Source: Gammaproteobacteria bacterium (GTDB lineage Bacteria; Pseudomonadota; Gammaproteobacteria; Pseudomonadales; Pseudohongiellaceae). From it: a DNA stretch of 64,000 bases. The notes under the pieces were generated by a model. It was not told where the DNA came from. It saw only the letters and a program-made list of their open reading frames with translations, and ran no database searches. The stretch lies in assembly GCA_029245395.1 (NCBI GenBank), contig JAQWPL010000009.1, forward strand, positions 30,631 through 94,630, given 5' to 3'. Below are positions 10,120-18,729 of this stretch, piece by piece. The position numbers were made by a program, and so were the translations under genes. Each line of letters opens with the position of its first letter. Positions within the stretch are counted from its first letter, which is position 1.

Positions 10120-11586
10120 CTACACTTCTGAGATAAGTTTTGTAACCATGCAGGCTTCGAGACCTTCAATCCCTTCCTCCGACCCATGACCACTTTCCTT
10201 GATGCCACCGAAAGGTGACTCTGGTACGGAAATGGCAAAGCTGTTAATTCCAATCATGCCTGCTTCCAGTTGTTCGCCTAGCAATTTCACTCGCTTAGCC
10301 GAATCTGTGAATGCGAAAGCCGCCAAGCCATAGGGTAGACGATTAGCCTCAGTAATAACTTCGTTATAGTCACTGAAGGAATTGATAATTGCCACTGGCC
10401 CAAAGGGCTCTTCCTGCATGATGCGGGCACTGTGCGGCACATTTGACAATACAGTGGGTTGGTAGAAAAAACCTGGCCCATCTATGGTAGAACCGCCAGT
10501 GTTTAGTGTCGCACCTTCTGTAACTGCATCATCAACAAGTGCACTGATGGCATCCAGCCGGCGGGAATGAATAAGTGGCCCCATCTTGCTATTTTCATCC
10601 AGGGGGTTACCTACCAGGATTTCTTTGGTTCGTGCAGTAAAACCTTTTACGAACTTTTCAAAAAGTGATTCATGAACCAGGAAACGGGTCGGTGAAACAC
10701 AGACCTGGCCACCATTGCGATACTTGGCAACAACGGCCATTTCCAGCACAGCCTCAACATCGGCATCTTCAAACACAAGAACTGGTGCATGACCGCCAAG
10801 TTCCATGGTAGTGCGAATCATTTTGTCAGCCGCCAGTTTCATCAGGGATTTACCGACCGGTATTGAGCCGGTAAAAGACATCTTGCGGATGATGGGGGAA
10901 TTCAGTAGATAGGTTGAAACGATGTGGGGGACACCAAATAGCACGGATAACACACCGTCTGGCAGACCGGCATCCTGTATGCACTTTGCCATCAACAGGG
11001 CTGTGGCTGGTGTATCTTCTGCCGGCTTGAATACACAGGAGCAACCTGCTCCCAGTGAAGCGCCCATTTTCCGGGCTGGATTACCTTGCGGAAAGTTCCA
11101 GGGAGCAAAGGCTGCTACGGGACCAATTGGTTCCTTGACTACATACATGCGCGAGCCTGGCTGGCGCTGGGCAAGCACACGGCCATAGGCGCGGCGGCCT
11201 TCTTCTGCATACCATTCCAATACTGCGGAAGACATTTTCAATTCCATTCGGGACTGGACAATAGGCTTACCGGATTCAAGTGAGGCGACAGTAGTAATCT
11301 GTTCAGCTCTTTTCCGCATCAATTCAGCGGCTTTGCGTAACACGGCACTGCGTTCTTCAGGCAGTTTGTCACGCCAGACTTTGAAACCTTCCTCTGCGGC
11401 TTTCAGTGCACGATCCATATCGGCTTCCGTCGCATGCGGCAATTGACCTAATACTTCTTCAGTTGCAGGATTCAGCACATCCTCACTTTTCCGGTCTCCT
11501 TTTGACACCCATTCACCTGCAATAAATAATTGCAATTCGGGGTAGTGATCCAGGGGATTGGATTTGAGTTGTTCAGCTTCAGCCAC
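10120..11586 (-). CDS. NAD(P)-dependent aldehyde dehydrogenase, succinate-semialdehyde type
   Basis: 488-residue aldehyde dehydrogenase close in pattern to succinate-semialdehyde dehydrogenases (GabD/Sad). Catalytic residues are in place: Cys296 (GGQVCVSPTRF), Glu262 (MELGGHAP), Asn164 (PWNFPQGNP) and Lys187 (FKPAED). The C-terminal FGGIKESGHGSEEG-like motif is also present. It diverges from the amidohydrolase gene across 139 bases. Substrate is inferred only; the neighbourhood of an amidohydrolase and an acyl-CoA dehydrogenase suggests a catabolic role. Confidence 0.88.
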   Translation of the reverse strand: MAEAEQLKSNPLDHYPELQLFIAGEWVSKGDRKSEDVLNPATEEVLGQLPHATEADMDRALKAAEEGFKVWRDKLPEERSAVLRKAAELMRKRAEQITTVASLESGKPIVQSRMELKMSSAVLEWYAEEGRRAYGRVLAQRQPGSRMYVVKEPIGPVAAFAPWNFPQGNPARKMGASLGAGCSCVFKPAEDTPATALLMAKCIQDAGLPDGVLSVLFGVPHIVSTYLLNSPIIRKMSFTGSIPVGKSLMKLAADKMIRTTMELGGHAPVLVFEDADVEAVLEMAVVAKYRNGGQVCVSPTRFLVHESLFEKFVKGFTARTKEILVGNPLDENSKMGPLIHSRRLDAISALVDDAVTEGATLNTGGSTIDGPGFFYQPTVLSNVPHSARIMQEEPFGPVAIINSFSDYNEVITEANRLPYGLAAFAFTDSAKRVKLLGEQLEAGMIGINSFAISVPESPFGGIKESGHGSEEGIEGLEACMVTKLISEV

Positions 11587-11725
11587 AATGAGACTCCTGC
11601 AGGTACTGGGAAAAATTAAGGGGCGTAATAATCGCTTAATTGGGGGTTGGAGTAAAATATTTTCGATATACTGCGCCTCTTTCTATAAGAAATAGTTTTA
11701 TTCCTTTTGCCAGAACGGAGTTTGC

Positions 11726-12778
11726 ATGCCCGAAATTACCTCAATCCCTTTCAATGACAACTACAGGCGCATTGCCACGGAAGAAGCATGGGCGTCACCT
11801 GAATTACTACAGATGTATGCTGACCTTTATAACAGTGGGAAAATTGATGATCCGGGATTTGATAGTTTGTGGGGCTTTTACGGGACTTCCAATGCCAACA
11901 GACCTGCGACTGTCAGGCGCAGGCTGGCCGATCTTGATGAGGAGAGGCTTGCCGACATGGATGCGGCGGGCATTGATTTTGCTGTATTAGCGCTGACCTC
12001 ACCTGGTGTGCAGGTATTCGACCGGGATACCGCTATCTCTGTTGCTAAAGACACTAACGACATAGTGAAAGCTGCTGTAGACAGGCATCCGGATCGTTAT
12101 GCAGCCCTCTGTGCCATCGCACCCCAGGCACCCGAGTTGGCTGCTCAGGAACTGGAACGCTGCAAGTCATTAGGTTTCAAAGGCATCATCAATAATTCCC
12201 ACACCCACGGTGAATATCTGTCTGACCCTAAATTCTGGCCTATTTTCGAAGCGGCAGAAGCCATGGACATGCCCATCTACCTTCATCCCAATACGCCTCC
12301 GCGAAACATGATTGAGCCCATGTTGGAAGCAGGCCTGGATGGGGCGGTTTTTGGTTTTGGAGTGGAAACAGGCTTGCATATGCTGCGCATTATTACTGCC
12401 GGTGTGTTTGATCGTTTTCCAAAACTGCAAATTATAATTGGTCACATGGGTGAGTCCTTACCCTACTGGATGTATCGTCTGGATTTTATGCATAACGCGC
12501 AAGTGTCATCGAATCGCTATGAAGCGCTTAAACCCCTGAAGAAAAAAGTCAGCGATTACATGAAGGAAAATGTGTATATCACTTGCAGCGGCATGGCCTG
12601 GGAACCCGCTGTGCGATTTGCCCAACAAACTATTGGGGTAGATCGGGTCATGTATGCCATGGACTATCCTTATCAGTATGTCCTGCAAGAAGTGACGGAT
12701 ATGGACAACATGGATATATCTGATGCTGAAAAGAAAATGTTTTATGAAAAAGTGGCAACCAGTGTATTTAAACTTTAA
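11726..12778 (+). CDS. Amidohydrolase-2 family protein, resorcylate-decarboxylase-like
   Basis: 350-residue TIM-barrel protein of the amidohydrolase-2 family, resembling gamma-resorcylate decarboxylase: IATEEAWASPE at the first strand, IYLHPNTPP, IIGHMGESLPYWMYR and the late Asp in YAMDYPY. In gamma-resorcylate decarboxylase the first-strand motif is Glu-x-His with both residues binding the metal; here it is Glu19-Glu20-Ala21, so the His ligand is replaced. The other expected ligands (His of YLHP, His of IIGHMGE, Asp of AMDYP) are present. It may be a decarboxylase or hydrolase of an aromatic or cyclic acid; the substrate is unknown. It is divergent from the aldehyde dehydrogenase gene. Confidence 0.8.
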   Translation: MPEITSIPFNDNYRRIATEEAWASPELLQMYADLYNSGKIDDPGFDSLWGFYGTSNANRPATVRRRLADLDEERLADMDAAGIDFAVLALTSPGVQVFDRDTAISVAKDTNDIVKAAVDRHPDRYAALCAIAPQAPELAAQELERCKSLGFKGIINNSHTHGEYLSDPKFWPIFEAAEAMDMPIYLHPNTPPRNMIEPMLEAGLDGAVFGFGVETGLHMLRIITAGVFDRFPKLQIIIGHMGESLPYWMYRLDFMHNAQVSSNRYEALKPLKKKVSDYMKENVYITCSGMAWEPAVRFAQQTIGVDRVMYAMDYPYQYVLQEVTDMDNMDISDAEKKMFYEKVATSVFKL

Positions 12779-12882
12779 ATAAAACAAATAGTAACCCTCA
12801 AGCTAGAACACCATTAGTTCTATCCACATTCATTACATTATTACCTAATATGATCGATTTTTTAATCTTTGGAATTTTGTTC

Positions 12883-15162
12883 ATGCGAAGGTATTTTTTC
12901 CCCAATTGTTGGCGTAAGCAATTCACGGGTTTTTTAATTCTGATTCCGGTTCTCTTATTTACGGCGACACAATCTTTCGCCCAGGGAGAGGGCGGAATCA
13001 CCGGCGCTAAAACTGTTGACATTCCGAGGCTTCCCGATGACATCAACATAGACGGCAAGCTGGATGACGCCATCTGGACACAAGCTGCCGTGGTGAGCGA
13101 TTTCCATCAGATGGCGCCTTTCGAATATGCGCAACCCAGCCAGCGCACTGAAGTCCGGGTATTTTATGCAGACGATGCCCTGTATATCGGTGCCCGCATG
13201 TATGAAGAGGATCCTTCCCTGATCATCGCTAATGTGTTGCTCCAGGGACAAGGCTTGCCAAATGACGACTCTTTTAACCTGATGCTGGATCCTTATCTGG
13301 ATCGACGCAGCGGCTTTCTCTTTGAGATCAATGCTAATGGTGTACGTGTTGATGGAATCTACCAGAATGTTTCCGGTGTGGATCGTAACTGGGAAGGCAT
13401 TTGGCAGGCCGGCTCCAGTATTGATGAGGAAGGCTGGGTTACTGAAATCCGTATCCCTTTCCAGACTTTGTCATTTGATCAGGGCAATACAGAATGGGGC
13501 ATCAATTTCCGTCGTACTATCCGTCGCAATCAGGAAGAGATCGGCTGGGTCTCCCGTAATCGCCTGATCAATCCCAGCATTGCGGGTACTGCCACGGGCC
13601 TGACTGATCTGCAGCAGGGTCTTGGTCTGGATGTGGTGCCTTATCTTGTCATGCGCAAAGAGCGGACGCTTGGTCCAGGAGGCTTTGAAGATGAAGTTTT
13701 CGAACCCCAGGTAGATTTTTTTTACAAAATCACTCCGCAGTTGAATGCTGCACTGACACTGAACACCGATTTCTCTGCCACCGAAGTGGACTCCCGCCAG
13801 GTGAACCTGACCCGCTTCAATCTCTTTTTTCCGGAACGACGTGACTTCTTCATCCGTGATGCGGATATTTTTCAGTTTGGTCGTATCGGGGTCGGATCCA
13901 ATTTCAATGAAGAGGGAAATGCTGCAGTACCGCGAGGCTCATTACAAAATGGCAGACCGTTTTTCTCGCGCCGGATTGGTCTCAGTCCAGGTGGTTTGCC
14001 GGTAGATATTACTGCCGGTGCCAAACTCAGCGGAAGGGTAGGTGACTGGGATGTGGGCACGTTGATTGTTAATCAGGATGAAGATGAAGTAGCCGGAATT
14101 GATGCGCAAACAGTGTTTGTAAGTCGGGCAGCACTCAATATTTTGGATGAATCCCTGCTTGGTGTGATCGCTACCAGTGGAGACCCACGTTCCAATATCG
14201 ATAATTCCCTGGTGGGAATCGACTTTCGGTATCGTAATTCGAGTTTAGCGGGCAACCGTGTAGCCGAGGGAGAGTTCTGGTATCAGCAAACGGATACGGA
14301 CGGCATCAGCGGCGATGATTCGTCCTGGGGCTTTGGCGTGAGCTCGCCCAATACCGAAGGCTTACGCGGTGGCTACCGCTATAAAAGGATAGAAGATAAT
14401 TTTCGACCGGCGCTGGGGTTTGTGAATCAGACAGGCATAGAAGACCATTCCCTGGATTTTGGCTATAGACTTTTCTTTCCTGCTGGAGGCTATGTCCGGT
14501 CGGTATACGGGGGTGCTGATGCTTACCGTAACAGCGACTTGAATTCAGGCAACTTAATTTCTGAAACCAAAGACATTCGTGTCAATGCCAATAACAATGA
14601 AGGCGACAGTGTTGCAGTCAGTCTTGTTCGCACCAGAGATGTATTGATTCGCGATTTCAGAATCAATCGTTCTTCTGATGGCAGTAATAATGTGATCATA
14701 GCGCCGGGTGACTATACTTATACTGAAGGTACGGCGCGGCTTAATTTTGCTGGCCGCCGCCGGATTTCTGGAAACATCAGGGCAAGCTGGGGCGAGTTTT
14801 ACAACGGCAACCATTTCCAACGCGCAGTATCTGTGAACTGGCAGCCCAGTAACCGTTACAACCTGGGATTGGATTTTTCAGAAAATGAAATCCACCTACC
14901 AGCAGGCCACTTTACAGTACGCCAGATTTCATTTGATTCTCTGATCAATTTCACACCGGAGGTGAGCTGGGCCAATATTGTTCAGTACGACAATGTCTCG
15001 GAAGGGATTGGTATCAACAGCCGCTTGCGCTGGATACCTGAATCAGGGCAAGAGGGATTTCTAGTCCTCAACTGGGGCATGATTGACCTTGATAAGGATA
15101 ATGAATTTACTTCTATCAACGGTGACCTGTCCCTCAAATTCAACTATACATTCAGGTTTTAG
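12883..15162 (+). CDS. Exported CBM9-like / DUF5916 protein
   Basis: About 759 residues. A signal peptide (residues 1-34, ending SFAQ) is followed by a carbohydrate-binding-9-like domain (IPRLPDDINIDGKLDDAIWTQA, about 45-235) and then a large beta-strand-rich region of the DUF5916 type (VVPYLVMRKERT, then LNTDFSATEVDSRQVNLTRF and FFPERRDFF). The C-terminus ends in aromatic FNYTFRF, as outer-membrane beta-barrels do. Proteins of this build are common in marine heterotrophs; none has a settled function. ATG 12883 gives a clean signal peptide; an ATG 11 codons upstream is less likely. It stands alone between the amidohydrolase and a repeat element. Confidence 0.82.
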   Translation: MRRYFFPNCWRKQFTGFLILIPVLLFTATQSFAQGEGGITGAKTVDIPRLPDDINIDGKLDDAIWTQAAVVSDFHQMAPFEYAQPSQRTEVRVFYADDALYIGARMYEEDPSLIIANVLLQGQGLPNDDSFNLMLDPYLDRRSGFLFEINANGVRVDGIYQNVSGVDRNWEGIWQAGSSIDEEGWVTEIRIPFQTLSFDQGNTEWGINFRRTIRRNQEEIGWVSRNRLINPSIAGTATGLTDLQQGLGLDVVPYLVMRKERTLGPGGFEDEVFEPQVDFFYKITPQLNAALTLNTDFSATEVDSRQVNLTRFNLFFPERRDFFIRDADIFQFGRIGVGSNFNEEGNAAVPRGSLQNGRPFFSRRIGLSPGGLPVDITAGAKLSGRVGDWDVGTLIVNQDEDEVAGIDAQTVFVSRAALNILDESLLGVIATSGDPRSNIDNSLVGIDFRYRNSSLAGNRVAEGEFWYQQTDTDGISGDDSSWGFGVSSPNTEGLRGGYRYKRIEDNFRPALGFVNQTGIEDHSLDFGYRLFFPAGGYVRSVYGGADAYRNSDLNSGNLISETKDIRVNANNNEGDSVAVSLVRTRDVLIRDFRINRSSDGSNNVIIAPGDYTYTEGTARLNFAGRRRISGNIRASWGEFYNGNHFQRAVSVNWQPSNRYNLGLDFSENEIHLPAGHFTVRQISFDSLINFTPEVSWANIVQYDNVSEGIGINSRLRWIPESGQEGFLVLNWGMIDLDKDNEFTSINGDLSLKFNYTFRF

Positions 15163-15177
15163 GATTGCACAATCGCA

Positions 15178-15302
15178 GCAGCTACTGCTGCTCGTCCAGT
15201 CATCGTTAAAAGTTAAGTCCGAGCACTGCGCCCGTACTACCGTACTGTGCTTGGCATCGAACTTAACTTTTGCCTCAACTGGCCTTCGCTCGCTACGCTG
15301 CC
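15178..15302 (+). repeat. Palindromic repeat element, copy 1
   Basis: 125-bp element that starts 15 bases after the DUF5916 stop. Its reverse complement recurs at 16992-17115 with about four of five bases identical. The core (15208-15271) is bounded by AAAAGTTAAGT and its inverted complement ACTTAACTTTT; inside lie CCGAGCAC / GTGCTTGG and GTAC-TACC-GTAC, so the whole folds as one long imperfect hairpin. No coding frame is conserved between copies. It resembles a REP/MITE-type dispersed palindrome of unknown family. Confidence 0.85.
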
Positions 15303-15320
15303 AAAATTTTAGCTTTGTTG

Positions 15321-15337
15321 GGTGAGCTGTGCTCACC
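15321..15337 (+). promoter_or_regulatory. Perfect hairpin before the metallo-hydrolase start
   Basis: GGTGAGC-TGT-GCTCACC, a 7-bp perfect inverted repeat with a 3-base loop, ends three bases before the AGAGGAAA ribosome binding site of the gene at 15349. It could be an operator or a translation-modulating hairpin; there is no T run, so it is not a classical terminator. Confidence 0.5.
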
Positions 15338-15348
15338 AAGAGGAAATT

Positions 15349-16242
15349 ATGATTAAACATTCAAGAATTGCTTTTGGATTCATCTATTTTCTACTTGTTC
15401 TTATTAGTGGCGTGGTGAATGCACAGGGTGGCTTGAATTTTGAGGCTATTGAAATTGAAACAGTTCAACTGGAAGACAATGTCCATATCCTCATGGGCGG
15501 TCCGGCGCAGGGAAATGTATTGGTTCTCTCGGGGCCTGATGGCGTCTTTATGGTGGATTCCATGTACGCCCCAATGCACGACAAGCTGGTGAGTGCCATT
15601 GGTGAAATCAGTGCAGAACCAATTCGCTATGTGGTGAACACGCACATGCATGGTGACCATACGGCAGGCAATGATGCATTGAAGGCGGTGGGTGCTCAGG
15701 TTATTGGGCAGGAAAACATCCGCGCCAGGATGGCAGCACTGGGGCCTGGTAATTTACCTGATTTGCAGTATCAGGATTCAATAACGCTGCATATGAATGG
15801 TGAGGAAATCCTAATAAGCTGGCCGCAGCCTGCGCATACGGATCATGATTCCATGATATTTCTGAAAAATGCCAACATTCTACATGTAGGAGATATCCCC
15901 TCTAACTTGCGTTATCCCAATATCGGTATTGATGATGGGGGTAGTGTCGACGGTATGACGCAAGCGGCGAGAATGGTTCTGGATTTAATCGATGAAGATA
16001 CTCGACTCATAGCAGGTCATCTGGGTCCCATAGTTCCTGTTATCGAGATGGAAGCACAGCTTGCGATGTTTGCAGAAGTCAGTGAAAGAATTCAGGCTAT
16101 GATTGATCGCGGTATGAGCCTTGAAGAAGTGCTGGCAGCTCGACCAACAGCGGATTTCGATGAGGCCCGCTCAGCCGGAGCCATTACTCCGGAACGATTT
16201 ACGGGGCTGGTTTATACTGACCTGTCGAGAAGGCAAGAATAA
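15349..16242 (+). CDS. Exported metallo-beta-lactamase-fold hydrolase
   Basis: 297-residue periplasmic enzyme with signal peptide (1-25, ending VNAQ) and the zinc motif H99-M-H-G-D-H104 followed by TAGN. Further ligands are likely in QPAHTDHDSM and in LIAGHLGP. Such proteins include quinoprotein-relay-like and B3-like hydrolases; the substrate is unknown and antibiotic hydrolysis should not be assumed. The start is chosen because AGAGGAAA lies six bases upstream; an earlier in-frame ATG at 15322 falls inside the hairpin. The gene and the next one are bracketed by inverted copies of a palindromic repeat. Confidence 0.85.
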   Translation: MIKHSRIAFGFIYFLLVLISGVVNAQGGLNFEAIEIETVQLEDNVHILMGGPAQGNVLVLSGPDGVFMVDSMYAPMHDKLVSAIGEISAEPIRYVVNTHMHGDHTAGNDALKAVGAQVIGQENIRARMAALGPGNLPDLQYQDSITLHMNGEEILISWPQPAHTDHDSMIFLKNANILHVGDIPSNLRYPNIGIDDGGSVDGMTQAARMVLDLIDEDTRLIAGHLGPIVPVIEMEAQLAMFAEVSERIQAMIDRGMSLEEVLAARPTADFDEARSAGAITPERFTGLVYTDLSRRQE

Positions 16243-16268
16243 AAACGGAACAAGCAAGGGAGCAAGCC

Positions 16269-16676
16269 ATGCTCATTAGTTGGGAATCATTAAAAACAAA
16301 AGCCTTTGGTGAAATCACTACCGATAAAAAGCGGCAGGCAATACTGGAATGGCTTCAGGGCCGCTGGGAATTCCACAAGTGGTTTGCCTCCATTATTACC
16401 GGTAGCTTCGTAGCTTTTGCTTTATTTGGGGAAGCGGCAGAACTCAATTATGTAAGGCAAGTTAGTATTCTGACCGGGCATATTCTTTTTTTATTTTCCC
16501 TGCTTGGCAACCTGGTCATCCTCTGGTCCATCCCCAGCTGGAAAATCATGATTACACTTGAGGAAATCAACAACTGCAGCAGAATGCGTTGGGATTTTCG
16601 CCTCACTACCTGGTTTTCAATAATCTGCTTTCTGGCAGGGCTCGTGTTAGCCATGGCTGGAAACACACCGACCTAG
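16269..16676 (+). CDS. Small integral membrane protein of unknown function
   Basis: 135 residues with three predicted membrane segments (about 40-58, 65-90 and 110-130) after a charged, cytoplasmic-looking N-terminal 35 residues rich in Lys and Trp. Conserved-looking acidic/polar residues between segments 2 and 3 (TLEEINNCSRMRWDFR) may face the cytoplasm. I do not recognise a family. It starts 26 bases after the metallo-hydrolase stop and is probably co-transcribed with it. Confidence 0.6.
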   Translation: MLISWESLKTKAFGEITTDKKRQAILEWLQGRWEFHKWFASIITGSFVAFALFGEAAELNYVRQVSILTGHILFLFSLLGNLVILWSIPSWKIMITLEEINNCSRMRWDFRLTTWFSIICFLAGLVLAMAGNTPT

Positions 16677-16798
16677 TCAGCACCTGTTTCATTGAGAAAT
16701 GCTTTTTTGCGCTGATCATCAATCTTGTCCCAGGGCATTTCAGTCAGGGCACCTTCTTTTAGAGATGAAAAAGGCAAAACACTGCAGGCTTGCCTAGA
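16673..16798 (-). pseudogene. Possible remnant of a gene 3' end
   Basis: On the reverse strand an open stretch of about 40 codons without a start ends in TAG at 16675-16673. Its amino-acid composition looks protein-like (PWDKIDDQRKKAFLNETGAD at the end). It is closed upstream by a stop. No family is recognised. It may be the tail of a deleted gene or chance. Confidence 0.25.
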
Positions 16799-16838
16799 TC
16801 AGGTTTGGGACTAGAAATGTAGTTAATGTTTATAGATT

Positions 16839-16975
16839 CTAATGTCCGCTTACTGGTCTGGCCCCACTTTGACGGACCTCCTCATTAAGGCACAATCATG
16901 TGCTTGGAGGTGGAAAATGGCAAGACGAAAGAGGTATAGCAGAATAAAAACAGAAAAATGTGGTGATATATAACC
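16839..16975 (+). mobile_element. Left-end remnant of an IS3-type insertion sequence
   Basis: The stretch with CTGGCCCCACTTTGACGGAC reads like an IS3-family left end, followed after a short leader (TTGGAGGTGGAAA) by ATG 16917 and the codons for MARRKRYS, the typical beginning of IS3/IS911-type OrfA. The frame then diverges and stops after 19 codons. Nothing of the rest of the transposase is present, so the element is a short, dead fragment. It abuts copy 2 of the palindromic repeat. Confidence 0.5.
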
Positions 16976-16991
16976 AAAAAACCAGCGAGCA

Positions 16992-17115
16992 GGTAGCGTC
17001 ACGAGCGTAGGTCAGGCGAGGCAAAAGTTAAGTTCGATGCCAAATACAGTACAGTAGTACGGGCGCCGTGCTCGGGCTTAACTTTTAACGAAGCTTGGGC
17101 GAGCGCAGTAGCTAC
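16992..17115 (-). repeat. Palindromic repeat element, copy 2 (inverted)
   Basis: Reverse-complement copy of the element at 15178-15302. The conserved core again has AAAAGTTAAG and CTTAACTTTT arms and the internal GTAC-TACT-GTAC. Differences from copy 1 are scattered substitutions, and a one-base gap in the outer arm. It lies in the 487-base gap between the small membrane protein and the second aldehyde dehydrogenase, which otherwise holds the IS remnant and a terminator. Confidence 0.85.
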
Positions 17116-17135
17116 AGGTGACTATATCCCGTTCA

Positions 17136-17161
17136 AAAAAGGGGCCTGAAGGCCCCTTTTT
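17136..17161. terminator. Bidirectional intrinsic terminator
   Basis: AAAAAGGGGCC-TGAA-GGCCCCTTTTT is a perfect stem with an A run on one side and a T run on the other. It stands two bases after the stop of the reverse-strand aldehyde dehydrogenase and can also end transcription from the left. Confidence 0.93.
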
Positions 17162-17163
17162 GA

Positions 17164-18609
17164 TTAGAACGGATATCCATTCTTACCAACTTGCATGGTG
17201 ACCCATTTAAGTTCAGTACATTCGTCGATGGAGAAATGTCCGCCTTCACGTCCATGGGAAGATCCTTTTACGCCACCAAACGGAATCACGGGTTCGTCTC
17301 GAACACTAGGTCCGTTGATATGTACCATGCCGGTTTCCAGGTTCTCGATGCAGTACCAGGTTTTCTGTAAGTCGTTAGTGATTACCGCTGAGGACAATCC
17401 ATAATCAACATCATTGGCTAAGGCAACGGCGTGCGCATGATCATTAGCCTTGATAATGGATGCGACAGGACCGAAAAGTTCGGTTTTAAACAGACTCATA
17501 CTCTCCGTGACATCTGCAACAGCTGTGGGCTGAAAAACATTGCCATCGGATTCGCCACCCGCTAACAGTTTCGCACCAGATGCAACGGCTGCATCCAGAT
17601 GTTCCTTGATAAAGCCAGGCTGAGTTGTACGTATAAGTGGACCGACAATGAGGCCAGGTTCGCGTGGGTCGCTACCATAAGAAATGCCTTCTACTTTCTT
17701 GGTCATCTTTTCGCAGAACTCATCATAGACACCAGCCTCGACAATAACGCGGGATCCAGTCATACAAATTTGTCCCTGATGCATGAAGTTACTAAATGCG
17801 GCTGTATCAACAGCGTAATCGACGTCGGCATCGTTCAAGACAATAATCGGGTTCTTGCCGCCCATTTCCAGAGCAAAGCGTTTACCAGCCGCGGCTGCTG
17901 TAGCGCCAACCTGGCGTCCTACTCGGGTGGACCCGGTAAAAGTGACAAATTTAACCCGTGGATCAGTGATCAGGCCATCACCCAATTCAGCACCCTGGGC
18001 AGGAATGACGTTTAACACACCGGGGGGGAAGCCAGCATCAGTGAATAGCTCGCCTAATTTCAAGCCAATGACCGGAGTCATTTCAGACGGCTTCAGGATC
18101 ATGGTGTTGCCGGCGGCTAATGAGAAACCAATTTTGCGAATGCCTAGCAGCAAGGGGAAATTGAATGGAGCAATGGCTACAGTGACACCCAGGGGGCGAC
18201 GGATAGCGAATGATTTCACCCCCGGGTAATTTGAAATATAAGTTTCGCCTTTGATGCGACGACATTCACCGGCCATGGAACGCAGGAAATCAGGCGTATG
18301 ATGGGTTTCATAGCCAGCCTTGAGCATTGTAGAACCAGCTTCATCAATCAGTATGTCCCGCAATTCGGCGGCACGTTCTTCCATCAGGTCAGCGGCGTCC
18401 AGGAACAGTTTTTCCCGCGCAGAAGGCAGCATGTCTTTCCAGGTTTCGAAGGCTTTTTGTGATGAGGAAATAACAGCGTCGAGATCTTCTGCCTTGGCAT
18501 TTTGTACCTTGGAATAAACCTCATTAGTGGCCGGGTTCATGTTGTCGCTGAATTCACCGGAGGCCGATGAGGTGTACTGGCCGTCAATATAGAGTTGGTA
18601 TTCTTTCAT
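17164..18609 (-). CDS. Aldehyde dehydrogenase, benzaldehyde/vanillin-dehydrogenase-like
   Basis: 481-residue NAD(P)-dependent aldehyde dehydrogenase with Cys282 (HQGQICMTGSR), Glu248 (ALEMGGKNP), Asn150 (APFNFPL) and Lys173 (LKPSEMTP) in place. The pattern APFNFPLLLGIRKI and the MTGSRVIVE segment after the catalytic Cys resemble benzaldehyde/salicylaldehyde/vanillin dehydrogenases more than the first aldehyde dehydrogenase in this window. It is followed directly by a terminator and lies 120 bases from the start side of no operon partner; the acyl-CoA dehydrogenase upstream may share its transcript. Substrate is inferred only. Confidence 0.87.
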   Translation of the reverse strand: MKEYQLYIDGQYTSSASGEFSDNMNPATNEVYSKVQNAKAEDLDAVISSSQKAFETWKDMLPSAREKLFLDAADLMEERAAELRDILIDEAGSTMLKAGYETHHTPDFLRSMAGECRRIKGETYISNYPGVKSFAIRRPLGVTVAIAPFNFPLLLGIRKIGFSLAAGNTMILKPSEMTPVIGLKLGELFTDAGFPPGVLNVIPAQGAELGDGLITDPRVKFVTFTGSTRVGRQVGATAAAAGKRFALEMGGKNPIIVLNDADVDYAVDTAAFSNFMHQGQICMTGSRVIVEAGVYDEFCEKMTKKVEGISYGSDPREPGLIVGPLIRTTQPGFIKEHLDAAVASGAKLLAGGESDGNVFQPTAVADVTESMSLFKTELFGPVASIIKANDHAHAVALANDVDYGLSSAVITNDLQKTWYCIENLETGMVHINGPSVRDEPVIPFGGVKGSSHGREGGHFSIDECTELKWVTMQVGKNGYPF

Positions 18610-18729
18610 TGTGAGTCTTTCTCCATGGTCCTTAGATATTCTAGATAAATGGGTATGTGGTTTTAATTTGAGGTGAAGGGTTTGTAAACTAGCGAATCAA
18701 GCTGACAGAATCAAATGGAATTTTACGGC

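Noticed and set aside
15349..16242. Antibiotic-resistance beta-lactamase
   Set aside because: The zinc motif is shared by the whole metallo-hydrolase superfamily, and the remaining motifs do not point to beta-lactam hydrolysis.
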